64,000 nt of DNA from NCBI GenBank assembly GCA_017454765.1, contig JAFTCJ010000009.1:23378-87377 (forward strand). The letters are read 5' to 3'. Positions within the stretch are counted from its first letter, which is position 1, and each line of letters starts with the position of its first letter. Source of the DNA: Erysipelotrichaceae bacterium (GTDB lineage: Bacteria > Bacillota_I > Bacilli_A > Erysipelotrichales > Erysipelotrichaceae). The notes under the pieces were generated by a model. It ran no database searches and was not told where the DNA came from. It saw nothing but the letters and a program-made list of their open reading frames with translations. Of the stretch, positions 1 to 7,882 are shown piece after piece. The position numbers and the translations under genes were made by a program.

Positions 1-407
1 ATGGCTGCGCCAAGGATAAAGTGCCAGTAGTTCCATACGTCGACGTCCATCGTCTTCGTGAATTTCAGACGAATCAGAACGTAGTTCAGGATCATGCCCA
101 GCGGAACGATCGCGATAGCGAACGGTGTAGACCAGGCAATCGCACCGATTCCTTCCCAGCCGATATCAGTGACAGTGAAACCTGCACCGAGGTCGGCATA
201 GTGCTCAACAGCCGGTGCCAGCGCATCACACAATACGCCGATGACCAGGTTGATACCGGTGAATCCGGCACCGATCTTCAAGCCGTTCTTGAAAGAATCA
301 AACAGATTCATCTTGAAGAACAGGCCGAGGATGGTGATGACAAACGGTAAGAAAATACCGCCGCCGAGATTCAGCACAAAGTTGACAACATTCGATAAAA
401 TCTCCAT
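1..407 (-). CDS. PTS galactitol-family EIIC permease, N-terminal part (runs off window)
   Basis: The first 135 codons of a membrane permease. Reading from 407 the protein begins MEILSNVVNFVLNLGGGIF and continues with hydrophobic helices and a TGINLVIGV segment, the N-terminal style of galactitol-type (GatC/SgcC) EIIC proteins. These form the membrane channel of a PTS that phosphorylates a hexitol or similar sugar during import. A good ribosome site (AAGGGGAAATTT) precedes the ATG. It lies 26 bp downstream of the matching EIIB, so the two are one operon; the matching EIIA is not seen here. The C-terminus is outside the window and the substrate is not certain. Confidence 0.85.
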   Translation of the reverse strand, partial: MEILSNVVNFVLNLGGGIFLPFVITILGLFFKMNLFDSFKNGLKIGAGFTGINLVIGVLCDALAPAVEHYADLGAGFTVTDIGWEGIGAIAWSTPFAIAIVPLGMILNYVLIRLKFTKTMDVDVWNYWHFILGAA

Positions 408-433
408 AAATTTCCCCTTTCTTCAATCAATAC

Positions 434-739
434 TTAATCTGCGTTATACTTAGCAGCAGCTTCCAGAAGAGCAGCTTTCACATCTTCGATCACCGCATCT
501 TCATTGATACCGCTGATTAAGCCATCCACACGCACGAGTTTCGTGCCGACATCCTGTTTGAAATTGGAAGTCACAAAACAGATGTCGAAATCTGCGGCAT
601 TGGCCATGACGTTCTGGATACGCTCCTTGTGAACATCGATGTCAACACCGATACCCTTGGCGATCTTCTGGATCTCCTCGGCAGCATAAGCACTCGTAGC
701 AATACCTGATCCGCAGGCAATCATAACTTTAACAGCCAT
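434..739 (-). CDS. PTS galactitol-family EIIB subunit
   Basis: A 101-residue cytoplasmic phosphocarrier that passes phosphate from EIIA to sugar bound by EIIC. The N-terminus MAVKVMIACGSGIATS holds the phosphocysteine loop (C-G-S-G-I-A-T-S) of the lactose/galactitol EIIB fold. An in-frame ORF extends upstream to 805, but AAAGGAGATGTTCT sits directly before the ATG at 739 and the family usually begins a few residues before the Cys loop, so 739 is the start. It is followed by the EIIC gene. Substrate is inferred only at family level. Confidence 0.88.
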   Translation of the reverse strand: MAVKVMIACGSGIATSAYAAEEIQKIAKGIGVDIDVHKERIQNVMANAADFDICFVTSNFKQDVGTKLVRVDGLISGINEDAVIEDVKAALLEAAAKYNAD

Positions 740-856
740 AGAACATCTCCTTTTCATTAATAACCCTCGATAAAAACCAAATAACGAAAACCATTTCAAA
801 CACAAAAGATGATCGTGTCAGATGATGAATTTGATTTTTATCTTGCTGTTAATTTC

Positions 857-862
857 ATTATA
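857..862 (-). promoter_or_regulatory. Candidate -10 box for the EIIB-EIIC operon
   Basis: A TATAAT lies on the minus strand inside the 300-bp gap between EIID and EIIB, about 120 nt upstream of the EIIB start. I see no convincing -35 box. The gap otherwise holds the EIID terminator and no credible gene; a 61-codon reading frame there is spurious because it runs through the terminator. Confidence 0.35.
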
Positions 863-987
863 TATCTTGCTGCTCAGATGTGTAAAATAAAGCACTTTTA
901 ATTCAGACACTGTGCCGGCTGATACAGCAAAACCATGAAAAGATGCCGACAGACCTGCAGATCCTCTGTATATCATGTTTTCTGAAG

Positions 988-1019
988 AAATACGGCAAGC
1001 CATCCGGCCTGCCGTATTC
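988..1019 (-). terminator. Rho-independent terminator after EIID
   Basis: Inverted repeat AAATACGGCA / TGCCGTATT around a 12-nt loop. Read on the minus strand it lies about 20 nt after the EIID stop and is followed by a short T-rich run. Confidence 0.75.
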
Positions 1020-1039
1020 CCGCAATTATTCTGAATCTC

Positions 1040-1837
1040 TTAGAGAATACCCAAGAAATAGCAGGCAAAGCCGATGACAAACAACGCAATGATGATCTTG
1101 CTGACAGGTGTTCCCTTCCTTAAGAAATAGAAGATGCCCAAGGTCGTCACGACACCGAGCAGATTCGGCGCGATATCATTGAGGATATCCTGGATCGCAA
1201 CATCCTGTACGACAAACGGTGTTTCGATACCGACATTTGTGATGATCATTGCTCCGGCAATCGTCATACCGATTAGACCGAGACAGTCGGTGATCTTGTG
1301 AATGATCTCCGAGTCGGTGATCTTATCCAATACGTTTTTGCCTACATGATAGCCTTCATAGAATGTGAAGACACCGATCGCAGTGATGTATGCGCCGTAG
1401 AACAGGAAGAACAGTACCGGTGCGATCGTATAGCCGTCCAGAGCCATGTTGACGAAGATCGCCAGAAGAACGACCTTGACAAGGCCCTGCGTGATCGTAT
1501 CACCCAGACCGGCTAAAGGACCCATCAGACCGATCTTGACATTGTTGATCAGATCATCGGTGATCGGAGCGCCGTTGGCTCTGTCTTCTTCCATCGAAGC
1601 GACAAGGCCCGGAATGAATGCACCCCAGTTGTTTTCGGTGTTAAAGAAGACCAGGTGACGTTTCATAGCTTCCGCTCTTTCCTCTTTCGTCTCATACAGA
1701 CGGTTGATGACAGGAGCCATGGAGATACAGAAGCCTAATGACATCAGTCTTTCATAGGACAGACATACTTCAGTCTGCGTTTCCCACAGTAAGAAGGTCT
1801 TGATCAGATCGCCTCTTGTTAATTTCTTTTCAGCCAT
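1040..1837 (-). CDS. PTS mannose-family EIID subunit
   Basis: A 265-residue membrane subunit of mannose/fructose/sorbose-type PTS permeases; EIID and EIIC together form the channel. The N-terminus (LTRGDLIKTFLLWETQTE) matches the usual EIID opening, and the G-P-L-A-G-L-G-D segment near residue 130 is the family signature. Length is normal and the gene looks intact. It overlaps the stop of the preceding EIIC by one base, but that EIIC has lost its N-terminal half, so this EIID may now have no working partner and no promoter. Confidence 0.93.
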   Translation of the reverse strand: MAEKKLTRGDLIKTFLLWETQTEVCLSYERLMSLGFCISMAPVINRLYETKEERAEAMKRHLVFFNTENNWGAFIPGLVASMEEDRANGAPITDDLINNVKIGLMGPLAGLGDTITQGLVKVVLLAIFVNMALDGYTIAPVLFFLFYGAYITAIGVFTFYEGYHVGKNVLDKITDSEIIHKITDCLGLIGMTIAGAMIITNVGIETPFVVQDVAIQDILNDIAPNLLGVVTTLGIFYFLRKGTPVSKIIIALFVIGFACYFLGIL

Positions 1838-2247
1838 TATGCATTACCTTCTTTCTTTGAGAATACATTCCAGTAGATCAGGACGCAGGCCAGAGCGAAC
1901 AGTGCAATACCGATCGTCGGCAGACCCACGTAACCTGCCAGGATATAGCCCAGCAGAGCAAACGCAACATACTTCTTGTTGTAGACCGCCTTGAACATCA
2001 TGCCGATACCAAGCGCCGGCAGTAATGTACCGACAGCAACCAGACCGCCGTTGACCCATTCAGGCAGAGAGTTCATCAGAGTCTCAAGATACTCGGCTCC
2101 GAAGTATACAGCCAGGAACGTCGGGATACCGTAAAGAACGACATTGGTTAATAACAGCAGCAGCCAGTTATAGATCCACAGTCCTTTCGTCTCGCCCTTT
2201 TCGGCATACTTGTCTGCCATATGCACCCAGGCAGCATTGATAGACAT
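1837..2247 (-). pseudogene. Truncated PTS mannose-family EIIC (C-terminal half only)
   Basis: Only about 136 residues remain of a family that is normally around 250-270 residues. The kept part (VHMADKYAEKGETKG, then helices ending FSKKEGNA) is the C-terminal half of a ManY-like EIIC. Upstream in frame there is a TGA within about 45 bp and no Shine-Dalgarno before the candidate ATG at 2247. The opposite strand immediately carries a LevR-type regulator that has lost its own N-terminus, so both genes end at one breakpoint near 2245-2260. A short residual protein might be made but would not be a functional permease. Confidence 0.82.
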
Positions 2248-3610
2248 GTACAGATTGGAACTGACACAGAGCGATCTGGATCATGACGCAAAGACGTATT
2301 CTGGATCGATCATGAAAATGATCGAGACCGATTATGTCCTTTTTGACGAAGAAGGCCATTCCGATGACTTCGACAAGTTCGTCGAGTTCCCGCTCCAGTC
2401 AAGGGCACATCTGCTTTCCCAGTTTGTGAACGGATTTGATATCGACATCAGTTCCCTCAACAGCATGGAAGACTATGTCTATGAAAACATCAACTGCCTG
2501 AAAAACTGCAGCGAGACATATCTCAAGGCATTAAGAAACAATATCGATCCCTATGTTTTCTCTGTTACCACATCGATTCTGTTCAGCCATCCGGATTATT
2601 CTTCCCTCGCCGCTCATCAGCAGCTGCTCTACGGGATCCTGTTACACATCACCAACAGCATCAGACGGATCAAGAGCGGCAACTATCATCATGACGACTC
2701 CGAAAGCCTTTCGGATAAGATATACAGCGAAGAATTCCGTGTTGCCAAGGAGATTTACAGTCACTTTGAAAAGAAATATGATTTCAATGTCAGCAACCGG
2801 GAGATCGACTTCCTTGCCAGCTATCTGGCCATAACCGGCAAATACGTCAGTCAGACCTCACCGGCCATACTGGTCATCGCCCACGGTGAGAAGACCGCCA
2901 GCGACATGGTGTCTTATATCAGAAAAACAATTGCCGGAGACTACCATCTTGATGCCATCGATTACAGTGAGAACATGCAGCTCAATGACCTGCTGGAACT
3001 GGCCTGCATCAAATCATCCGAACTGAATCAAGGATCCGGTGTCCTTTTTTTCGTCGACATGGAGCCTCTGACGACGATCAGCGAACATGTCATCCGCACG
3101 ACCGGAATACCTACCAAGACCATCTTCCCCCTGACGATGAATGGTCTGATCCAGATCATCACCAAAAGCATGTCAGCCGAAAATGATATGGAATCGCTTG
3201 TCCTGGCCAATCCGGCCGCTCAGAATTATCATTTCCGCGAAGATGACAGGGACGACTTTATCCGCGCAGTCACCGAAAGGATCATCGCCAAATCAGTGAT
3301 CTTCATAGATGCACAGAAGATCGTTGACATCCTGAAGGTCTGTCTGGATGATGCGCTTCAGATGCTGAGGATCCCTTACAGCAACGATATTGCGGTCAAA
3401 TACCTCTGCCACTGTTCCATCATGATCGAACGGGTCATCAGAAAAGAAGCATGGGACAATAGAAGACTGAAACAGTACCTCAGCCAGAATCACAGACTGC
3501 TGGACACTGTGGAACAGGGCTTTGAATATGCCGCCGGCAGTCTGGACATCAAAATACCTCAGACAGAACTGGTATACGTGGCAGAAATGTTCGAACCGTA
3601 TCTTCAGTAA
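2246..3610 (+). pseudogene. Truncated LevR-type PTS-regulated activator (PRD-EIIA-PRD part)
   Basis: LevR-type proteins normally carry a DNA-binding region and sigma-54 AAA+ domain, then PRD, EIIA-Man, EIIB-Gat and PRD domains that sense PTS phosphorylation. Here the first ~25 residues resemble the end of the AAA+ region and the remainder is PRD (roughly 2380-2840), EIIA-Man with the phosphohistidine motif IAHGEKTAS near 2882, and a C-terminal PRD (about 3310-3610). No AAA+ Walker motifs or helix-turn-helix precede it, and no ribosome site precedes the ATG at 2246. It stops exactly where the antisense EIIC is also broken. It cannot activate sigma-54 transcription in this form. Confidence 0.8.
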
Positions 3611-3655
3611 TCATAAAACTATACTGAAAGCCCTCTTTCAACTAAAATAAAAGTG

Positions 3656-4303
3656 ATGATAAAAGGAATCATATTCGACTGCGACGGGGTGCTCTTGGAC
3701 TCCGAACCAATTTTCGCAAAAGCTGCAGAAGTCATGATGGAAGCCTACGGTCTCGATCTTGACTTAAAGAAGCTTCCGGATGCCAACGGAACGACAGTAA
3801 GACATTACTGCGAAGTTTTTCTCGAGCACTTTCCGGAAGTCGATATTCCTCTGGAAAAACTTGTTGAAGACTATTATTATTACTCCGATAAGCTGCTGAT
3901 GGCCGATGATCTCAAGCCCATGGAAGGTATCCGGGAATTCTGCAGACACCAGTATGAAAGAGGTCTTCAGCTTTCCATAGCGAGCTCCTCTCCCGCCTAT
4001 TATGTCGAGCACAAACTGAGGCTTTTCGGCATCGAGCCTTATTTCGATCATATCGTCTCAGCCGACGATATCAACCATTCCAAACCCCATCCAGAGATCT
4101 ATCTGAAAGCCATCGAGAGAAGCGGTCTGGAAAAACAAAATCTGATCGCGATCGAAGATGCACCTAACGGCATTGCATCCGCAAAAGCCGCCGGACTTTA
4201 TGTTGTCGGTTTCAAAGGTTCTGAACTTCCGCAGGATACTTCTCAAGCAGATGAGGAAGTATACCGTTTCGAAGATATTCAAATACTGAAAGAAGGAATA
4301 TAA
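3656..4303 (+). CDS. HAD phosphatase, beta-phosphoglucomutase/YcjU-like
   Basis: A 216-residue cytoplasmic HAD enzyme. Motif I is FDCDGVLLDSEP, motif II contains SIASSS, and motifs III/IV include KPHPEIY and IEDAPNG, the beta-PGM-like subfamily that acts on small sugar phosphates. The start could be GTG at 3653 or ATG at 3656; there is no Shine-Dalgarno, and a TAAAAT box at 3643-3648 sits seven bases before the ATG, so the message may be leaderless. The M42 peptidase begins one base after its stop. The substrate cannot be told from sequence. Confidence 0.85.
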   Translation: MIKGIIFDCDGVLLDSEPIFAKAAEVMMEAYGLDLDLKKLPDANGTTVRHYCEVFLEHFPEVDIPLEKLVEDYYYYSDKLLMADDLKPMEGIREFCRHQYERGLQLSIASSSPAYYVEHKLRLFGIEPYFDHIVSADDINHSKPHPEIYLKAIERSGLEKQNLIAIEDAPNGIASAKAAGLYVVGFKGSELPQDTSQADEEVYRFEDIQILKEGI

Positions 4304-4304
4304 C

Positions 4305-5393
4305 ATGAAAGAATCAATCGCAAAACATCTGGAAGATCTCTGTCTTCTGCCGAGCCTGTCCGGACATGAACAGCTGGTCAGTGATTACCTCAAGAAACAG
4401 TTTGAATCACTGGGACTGGAAGTGACAAGAGATGTGCTGGGAAACACCTTTGCCTGTGTCAAAGGAAAACACCATGACAGAAAAGTCATGCTGACGGGAC
4501 ACATGGATTCACCGGGCCTGATGGTCAAGACAATCACCGACGAGGGATTCATCCGCTTCGAAAGAGTCGGCGGCATTCCCGAAAAAACACTGGTCGCCTT
4601 AAGAGTCGCCGTACAGGCAAAAGACGGATATGTCCCCGGCGTCATCGGTGTCAAGTCACACCACCTGACTTCTGCAGACGAGAAATACAAAGTCGACAAA
4701 TATCAGGAGCTCTACATCGATATCGGCTGTTACAGCAAGAAAGAAGTCCTGGACAGAGGAATCAGGATCGGCAACGCCATCACCTACTATCCGACCTTTG
4801 TTCATCTGCAGAATGATGTCGTATCCGGAACATCATTCGATAACCGTATCGCCTGCACCTGTCTGATCGAACTGGCGAAGATCTTTGCCGAAAATCAGCC
4901 CGACTGCGATGTCTATCTGGTGGGTACAGTCCAGGAAGAATATACGATCAGAGGTGCGATCACCGCTGCCAGGATCATAAACCCGGATGCGATCATATGT
5001 CTCGATACCGAGATGGCGAATGATACACCCGACCTGACCGGAACAGGTGAAGTAAAACTCGGAGACGGACCGGTCATGTCTTTATACAACTTCCATGGCA
5101 GAGGCACGCTCAACGGCACCATGCCGCACCCAAGCCTGGTCAGGCTCTATGAAGAAAGTGCTGAAGAGACAGGCATCAACCTGCAGAGAGTTGCAGGCAT
5201 CGGCGGACTCACCGAACTGGCCTATATGCAGCTTGAAGGAAACGGCATCGCCGGTATCGACATTGAAGTACCGTTCCGTTATTCCCACTCCTGCATCGAG
5301 ACATCCGATCTCAACGATATCGTCAAGACGATACAGCTGACAGAACACGTTATCCGCAAGATCAACAAAGACACCGATCTGATCAGCAGATAA
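4305..5393 (+). CDS. M42-family metallo-aminopeptidase
   Basis: A 362-residue dinuclear metal peptidase of the M42 family (glutamyl aminopeptidase/PepA-like, often named endoglucanase by mistake). Metal-binding and catalytic motifs are visible in order: TGHMDSPG near residue 65, TSFDNR near 180, VQEEY near 214, CLDTEM near 236 and RYSHSCIE near 320. These cytoplasmic enzymes assemble as large shells that trim short peptides. It follows the HAD gene by one base and ends in a strong terminator. Confidence 0.92.
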   Translation: MKESIAKHLEDLCLLPSLSGHEQLVSDYLKKQFESLGLEVTRDVLGNTFACVKGKHHDRKVMLTGHMDSPGLMVKTITDEGFIRFERVGGIPEKTLVALRVAVQAKDGYVPGVIGVKSHHLTSADEKYKVDKYQELYIDIGCYSKKEVLDRGIRIGNAITYYPTFVHLQNDVVSGTSFDNRIACTCLIELAKIFAENQPDCDVYLVGTVQEEYTIRGAITAARIINPDAIICLDTEMANDTPDLTGTGEVKLGDGPVMSLYNFHGRGTLNGTMPHPSLVRLYEESAEETGINLQRVAGIGGLTELAYMQLEGNGIAGIDIEVPFRYSHSCIETSDLNDIVKTIQLTEHVIRKINKDTDLISR

Positions 5394-5404
5394 ACAATGA
5401 TTCC

Positions 5405-5436
5405 AAACAGAAGACATGTTTCCATGTCTTCTGTTT
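5405..5436 (+). terminator. Rho-independent terminator after the M42 peptidase
   Basis: A 14-bp perfect stem AAACAGAAGACATG / CATGTCTTCTGTTT with a TTTC loop, followed by TTTCG. It separates the HAD-M42 pair from the NusG paralogue. Confidence 0.85.
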
Positions 5437-5466
5437 TCGAAAATAGGGTTTTTCTTCTTCAACTGG

Positions 5467-5481
5467 TATAATACTTAAGTA
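5467..5481 (+). promoter_or_regulatory. Extended -10 promoter abutting the NusG-paralogue start
   Basis: TGG-TATAAT (5464-5472) lies only eight bases before the ATG at 5481, with no Shine-Dalgarno between. Transcription would be expected to start at or within two bases of the ATG, predicting a leaderless mRNA. No clear -35 box is seen; the TGN extension may replace it. Confidence 0.6.
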
Positions 5482-6041
5482 TGGATCTTGAACAGAAACA
5501 GAACTTACGGAAAGACTTTCTGGACAACGGATATGATTCCTATGTCTTTTTCACCCTTTCCGGAAAAGAAGAAGATCTGGCCGAGGAACTCAACGGCAAG
5601 TATGAAAATGTCTACTGCCTGGTCTTAAGAAAGATGATCCATCGCTCGGATCACGGCCGGAAGTGGGATGAGGAATCGATCCTGATCAAAGGCTATGTCT
5701 TTATTTATGTCCCATCAGGTTACGACATCCGCTATGTCCGCTCCGACAACAATCCCTACAAGATTCTGAAATGGCAGCTGGATCTGGGCAAACTCTTCGG
5801 TGACGACCTTGCCTATTCCGACTGGGTTTTAAAACAGGACGGTCTGATCGGCGTCTCCAAAGCAGTCAAAGTCGACAAAAAAGTCAAGATCGTCGAAGGT
5901 CCCCTTTCTGAAATGGAAGGCTACATCATCAAATACGATCCGAGAAACCGCAACTGTCTTGTAGAACTACATTTCATGAACCGTACGGTCCAGACCTGGC
6001 TGCCTTTTGAATATACAGACCAGAATTACATCATGGATTAA
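5481..6041 (+). CDS. NusG-family specialised antiterminator (LoaP/UpxY-like)
   Basis: A 186-residue protein with a divergent NGN domain (about 18-95, including KGYVFIYVP, the counterpart of the usual PGYVFV strand) and a C-terminal KOW domain (about 130-180, KVKIVEGPLSEMEGYIIKYD). NusG paralogues bind RNA polymerase and prevent pausing or termination in particular long operons. Housekeeping nusG lies beside secE and ribosomal protein genes, which are absent here, so this is a paralogue. No polysaccharide or polyketide operon is adjacent; the next gene is an ECF-type S component. It has no ribosome site and is probably leaderless. Confidence 0.78.
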   Translation: MDLEQKQNLRKDFLDNGYDSYVFFTLSGKEEDLAEELNGKYENVYCLVLRKMIHRSDHGRKWDEESILIKGYVFIYVPSGYDIRYVRSDNNPYKILKWQLDLGKLFGDDLAYSDWVLKQDGLIGVSKAVKVDKKVKIVEGPLSEMEGYIIKYDPRNRNCLVELHFMNRTVQTWLPFEYTDQNYIMD

Positions 6042-6054
6042 GAAAGAAGGAATC

Positions 6055-6537
6055 ATGAACAAAAACCGCAAAATCGCCTATCTTTCCATAGGCATCGCCT
6101 TATATGTCGTATTATCTGCCTTTGTGATTATTCCGATCATCAACCGGATCAAACTGGATCTGGGATATATCGTATTCGGACTGTATCTCAACACCTTCGG
6201 CATACCGGCAACGATTGTCGGTGTATTGGGTTGTATCATCGGCAATCTGCTCAAAGGCGGATCCTTCCCCATTGCCTGGGCTATCGGTCAGGCATTCATC
6301 GGACTGTCTTTAGGCTGTCTGCTTCCGAAAACGAAACAGCTCTGGCTCAAGATCCTATACGGTATCGTTGCCGTGTTTATCGGTATTGCGCTGATCAAAA
6401 CAGTCATTGAAGTGGCGATGTATCACTTCCCGATCGTCTTAAAATTCTCCAGTAATTTTGTGGCCTTCATCGCCGACAGCATCCCTCTGATCATCGGTAT
6501 CGTACTGAATCAGAAGATCAAGATCATCAGAAAATAA
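6055..6537 (+). CDS. ECF-type transporter substrate-binding (S) component
   Basis: A 160-residue membrane protein with five to six hydrophobic helices and the S-component style N-terminus MNKNRKIAYLSIGIALYVVLSAFV followed by the IGNLLKGGSFP loop. Such proteins bind vitamins or similar small molecules and share the EcfA/EcfT energising module, which is not in this window. The start at 6055 is set by AGAAAGAAGGAATC; an upstream in-frame ATG overlaps the NusG-like gene. Which vitamin it binds is not evident. Confidence 0.7.
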   Translation: MNKNRKIAYLSIGIALYVVLSAFVIIPIINRIKLDLGYIVFGLYLNTFGIPATIVGVLGCIIGNLLKGGSFPIAWAIGQAFIGLSLGCLLPKTKQLWLKILYGIVAVFIGIALIKTVIEVAMYHFPIVLKFSSNFVAFIADSIPLIIGIVLNQKIKIIRK

Positions 6538-6540
6538 AAG

Positions 6541-6702
6541 GAAACCCCGGGGGATTTTCGAACCGGGGCTTCATATTCGATTGTCAGCTATATGGACTCA
6601 CCAAGACCCATATTTAGCTACTTATATTATACAATATTCTCATTTATTTTTGTTCAATATATGATGATAAAAATCATCTTTTTTCTGAATAATTGAATAC
6701 CA
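6541..6702. other. Intergenic region with GC-rich hairpin, otherwise unexplained
   Basis: Starts with a hairpin CCCCGG / CCGGGG (about 6546-6569) that follows the S-component stop by a few bases and may terminate it, though no T-run follows directly. The next 90 bp are AT-rich. On the minus strand the hairpin loop includes GGTTCGAAAATCC, reminiscent of a tRNA T-loop, but no cloverleaf can be completed. I see no gene in it. Confidence 0.4.
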
Positions 6703-7494
6703 CTACAACATTATCAGTATGATGAATGCGGCAGCGGAAATACAGGGGCCGAAAGGGATGACCTTTTTCTTCGTAAACAATACAGAAATCAGACCAAACA
6801 GACAGGCGATCACCAGGACCCATAATCCCAAATAAACACCGCTGTACAGACCGATCATGAACAATAATTTGATGTCTCCTTTCCCCATGCTTTCTTTCTG
6901 CAGAATGTGATCCATTATGATCATCAGCAGCCATACAAAACCCGCAAGCATCACTCCGCCGAGGATCCCGTTCAGGAAGTAGTGATATCTGTCAAAAACA
7001 AAGAAAAGGGAAACAAGCCAGTTGATGATACCAGCTTCAATAAAACCGTTTGGGATCAGGAAACAATCCAGATCCACAAGAGACAGGCCAAGCAGGATAC
7101 ATACCAGGATCAGATCCCTGATCAGAATATGATCAGGGTATGGATGATGCAGATAAACAATGACAAACAATACTCCTGTAAGCAATTCAGTTAAAGGATA
7201 ACGAATTGATATCTTCTGATGACAATAGCGGCATCTTCCTTTGTTCCGGAGAAAAGACAGGACCGGTATCAGATCGATCATATTCAGCTGATGTTTACAG
7301 AAATCGCAGCGGCTGCGGGAATAGATCCAGTCCTCATTCAAAAGGATCCTCTGTGAGATACAGTTGACAAAACTCCCGATAAAAATACCGCACCCGAACA
7401 ATAACGGAATGTGGCAATTCAAAACATTGGTATGAATAAACCAGACCATGCAGCTTCCGAATCTATTTATGAGCTCCCCCAGCTCCTGAATCAA
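6703..7494 (-). CDS. Prepilin peptidase (A24 aspartyl protease, PilD/ComC type)
   Basis: A 263-residue polytopic membrane protease that cleaves and may N-methylate type IV pilin-like leader peptides. The N-terminal domain carries two Cys pairs, CDFC and CRYC, as in methylating PilD-type enzymes. Catalytic aspartates occur in LVDLDCFLIP and GKGDIKL, the A24 signatures. No pilin or assembly ATPase lies nearby, so it serves genes elsewhere, such as competence pseudopili. The ribosome site is weak and an internal start at the second Met is possible. Confidence 0.9.
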   Translation of the reverse strand: MIQELGELINRFGSCMVWFIHTNVLNCHIPLLFGCGIFIGSFVNCISQRILLNEDWIYSRSRCDFCKHQLNMIDLIPVLSFLRNKGRCRYCHQKISIRYPLTELLTGVLFVIVYLHHPYPDHILIRDLILVCILLGLSLVDLDCFLIPNGFIEAGIINWLVSLFFVFDRYHYFLNGILGGVMLAGFVWLLMIIMDHILQKESMGKGDIKLLFMIGLYSGVYLGLWVLVIACLFGLISVLFTKKKVIPFGPCISAAAFIILIML

Positions 7495-7554
7495 TCATAA
7501 CATCTTTTCCAGACACTGACTTAAGAATCCGTCATACAGGTTCAAAACCATAAG

Positions 7555-7580
7555 AAAAGGCAGTTTTTTCACTGCCTTTT
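7555..7580 (-). terminator. Terminator after the GlsB-like gene
   Basis: Stem AAAAGGCAG / CTGCCTTTT with a T-rich loop, just downstream of the minus-strand stop at 7599. Confidence 0.8.
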
Positions 7581-7598
7581 CTGTTACTTTCTTATGAC

Positions 7599-7835
7599 TT
7601 ATTTCTTCAAAGTCCTGTAGAGCAGTACAACTACACAGGCGCCGATGACCGAAACGATTGCTTCAGAGATGATCGAATTGCTGGAGAAACCGAGCAGACC
7701 GAACAGCAGATTGCCGACCAGACCGCCTGCCAGACCCAGTAATAAGTAAAGATACCAGGGTCCGCGAAGATTCATAAGCATAGAGGCAACATAGCCGAAT
7801 ACGGCGCTGAGTGCCAGAGATATGATCAATGCCAT
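7599..7835 (-). CDS. GlsB/YeaQ/YmgE-family small membrane protein
   Basis: A 78-residue protein with three hydrophobic helices rich in Gly and Ala (LLLGLAGGLVGNLLFGLLGF in the middle), typical of the transglycosylase-associated/GlsB family linked to envelope stress. The name transglycosylase reflects genomic association and not shown activity. A near-perfect ribosome site AAAGGAGG and a TATAAT box upstream mark it as a separately and strongly expressed gene. Confidence 0.85.
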   Translation of the reverse strand: MALIISLALSAVFGYVASMLMNLRGPWYLYLLLGLAGGLVGNLLFGLLGFSSNSIISEAIVSVIGACVVVLLYRTLKK

Positions 7836-7882
7836 TTCAATAACCTCCTTTACAAGTAAACATTATACACTTTTTCGCAAAA

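Noticed and set aside
818..1003. 61-codon reading frame in the EIID-EIIB gap
   Set aside because: It runs through the EIID terminator, has no ribosome site and looks like no protein family.
4305..5393. Endoglucanase or cellulase label for the M42 gene
   Set aside because: The metal motifs are those of M42 aminopeptidases; the cellulase name is a historical misannotation.
6546..6570. tRNA-like T-loop on the minus strand
   Set aside because: No acceptor, D or anticodon arms can be built around it, so it is not a tRNA.
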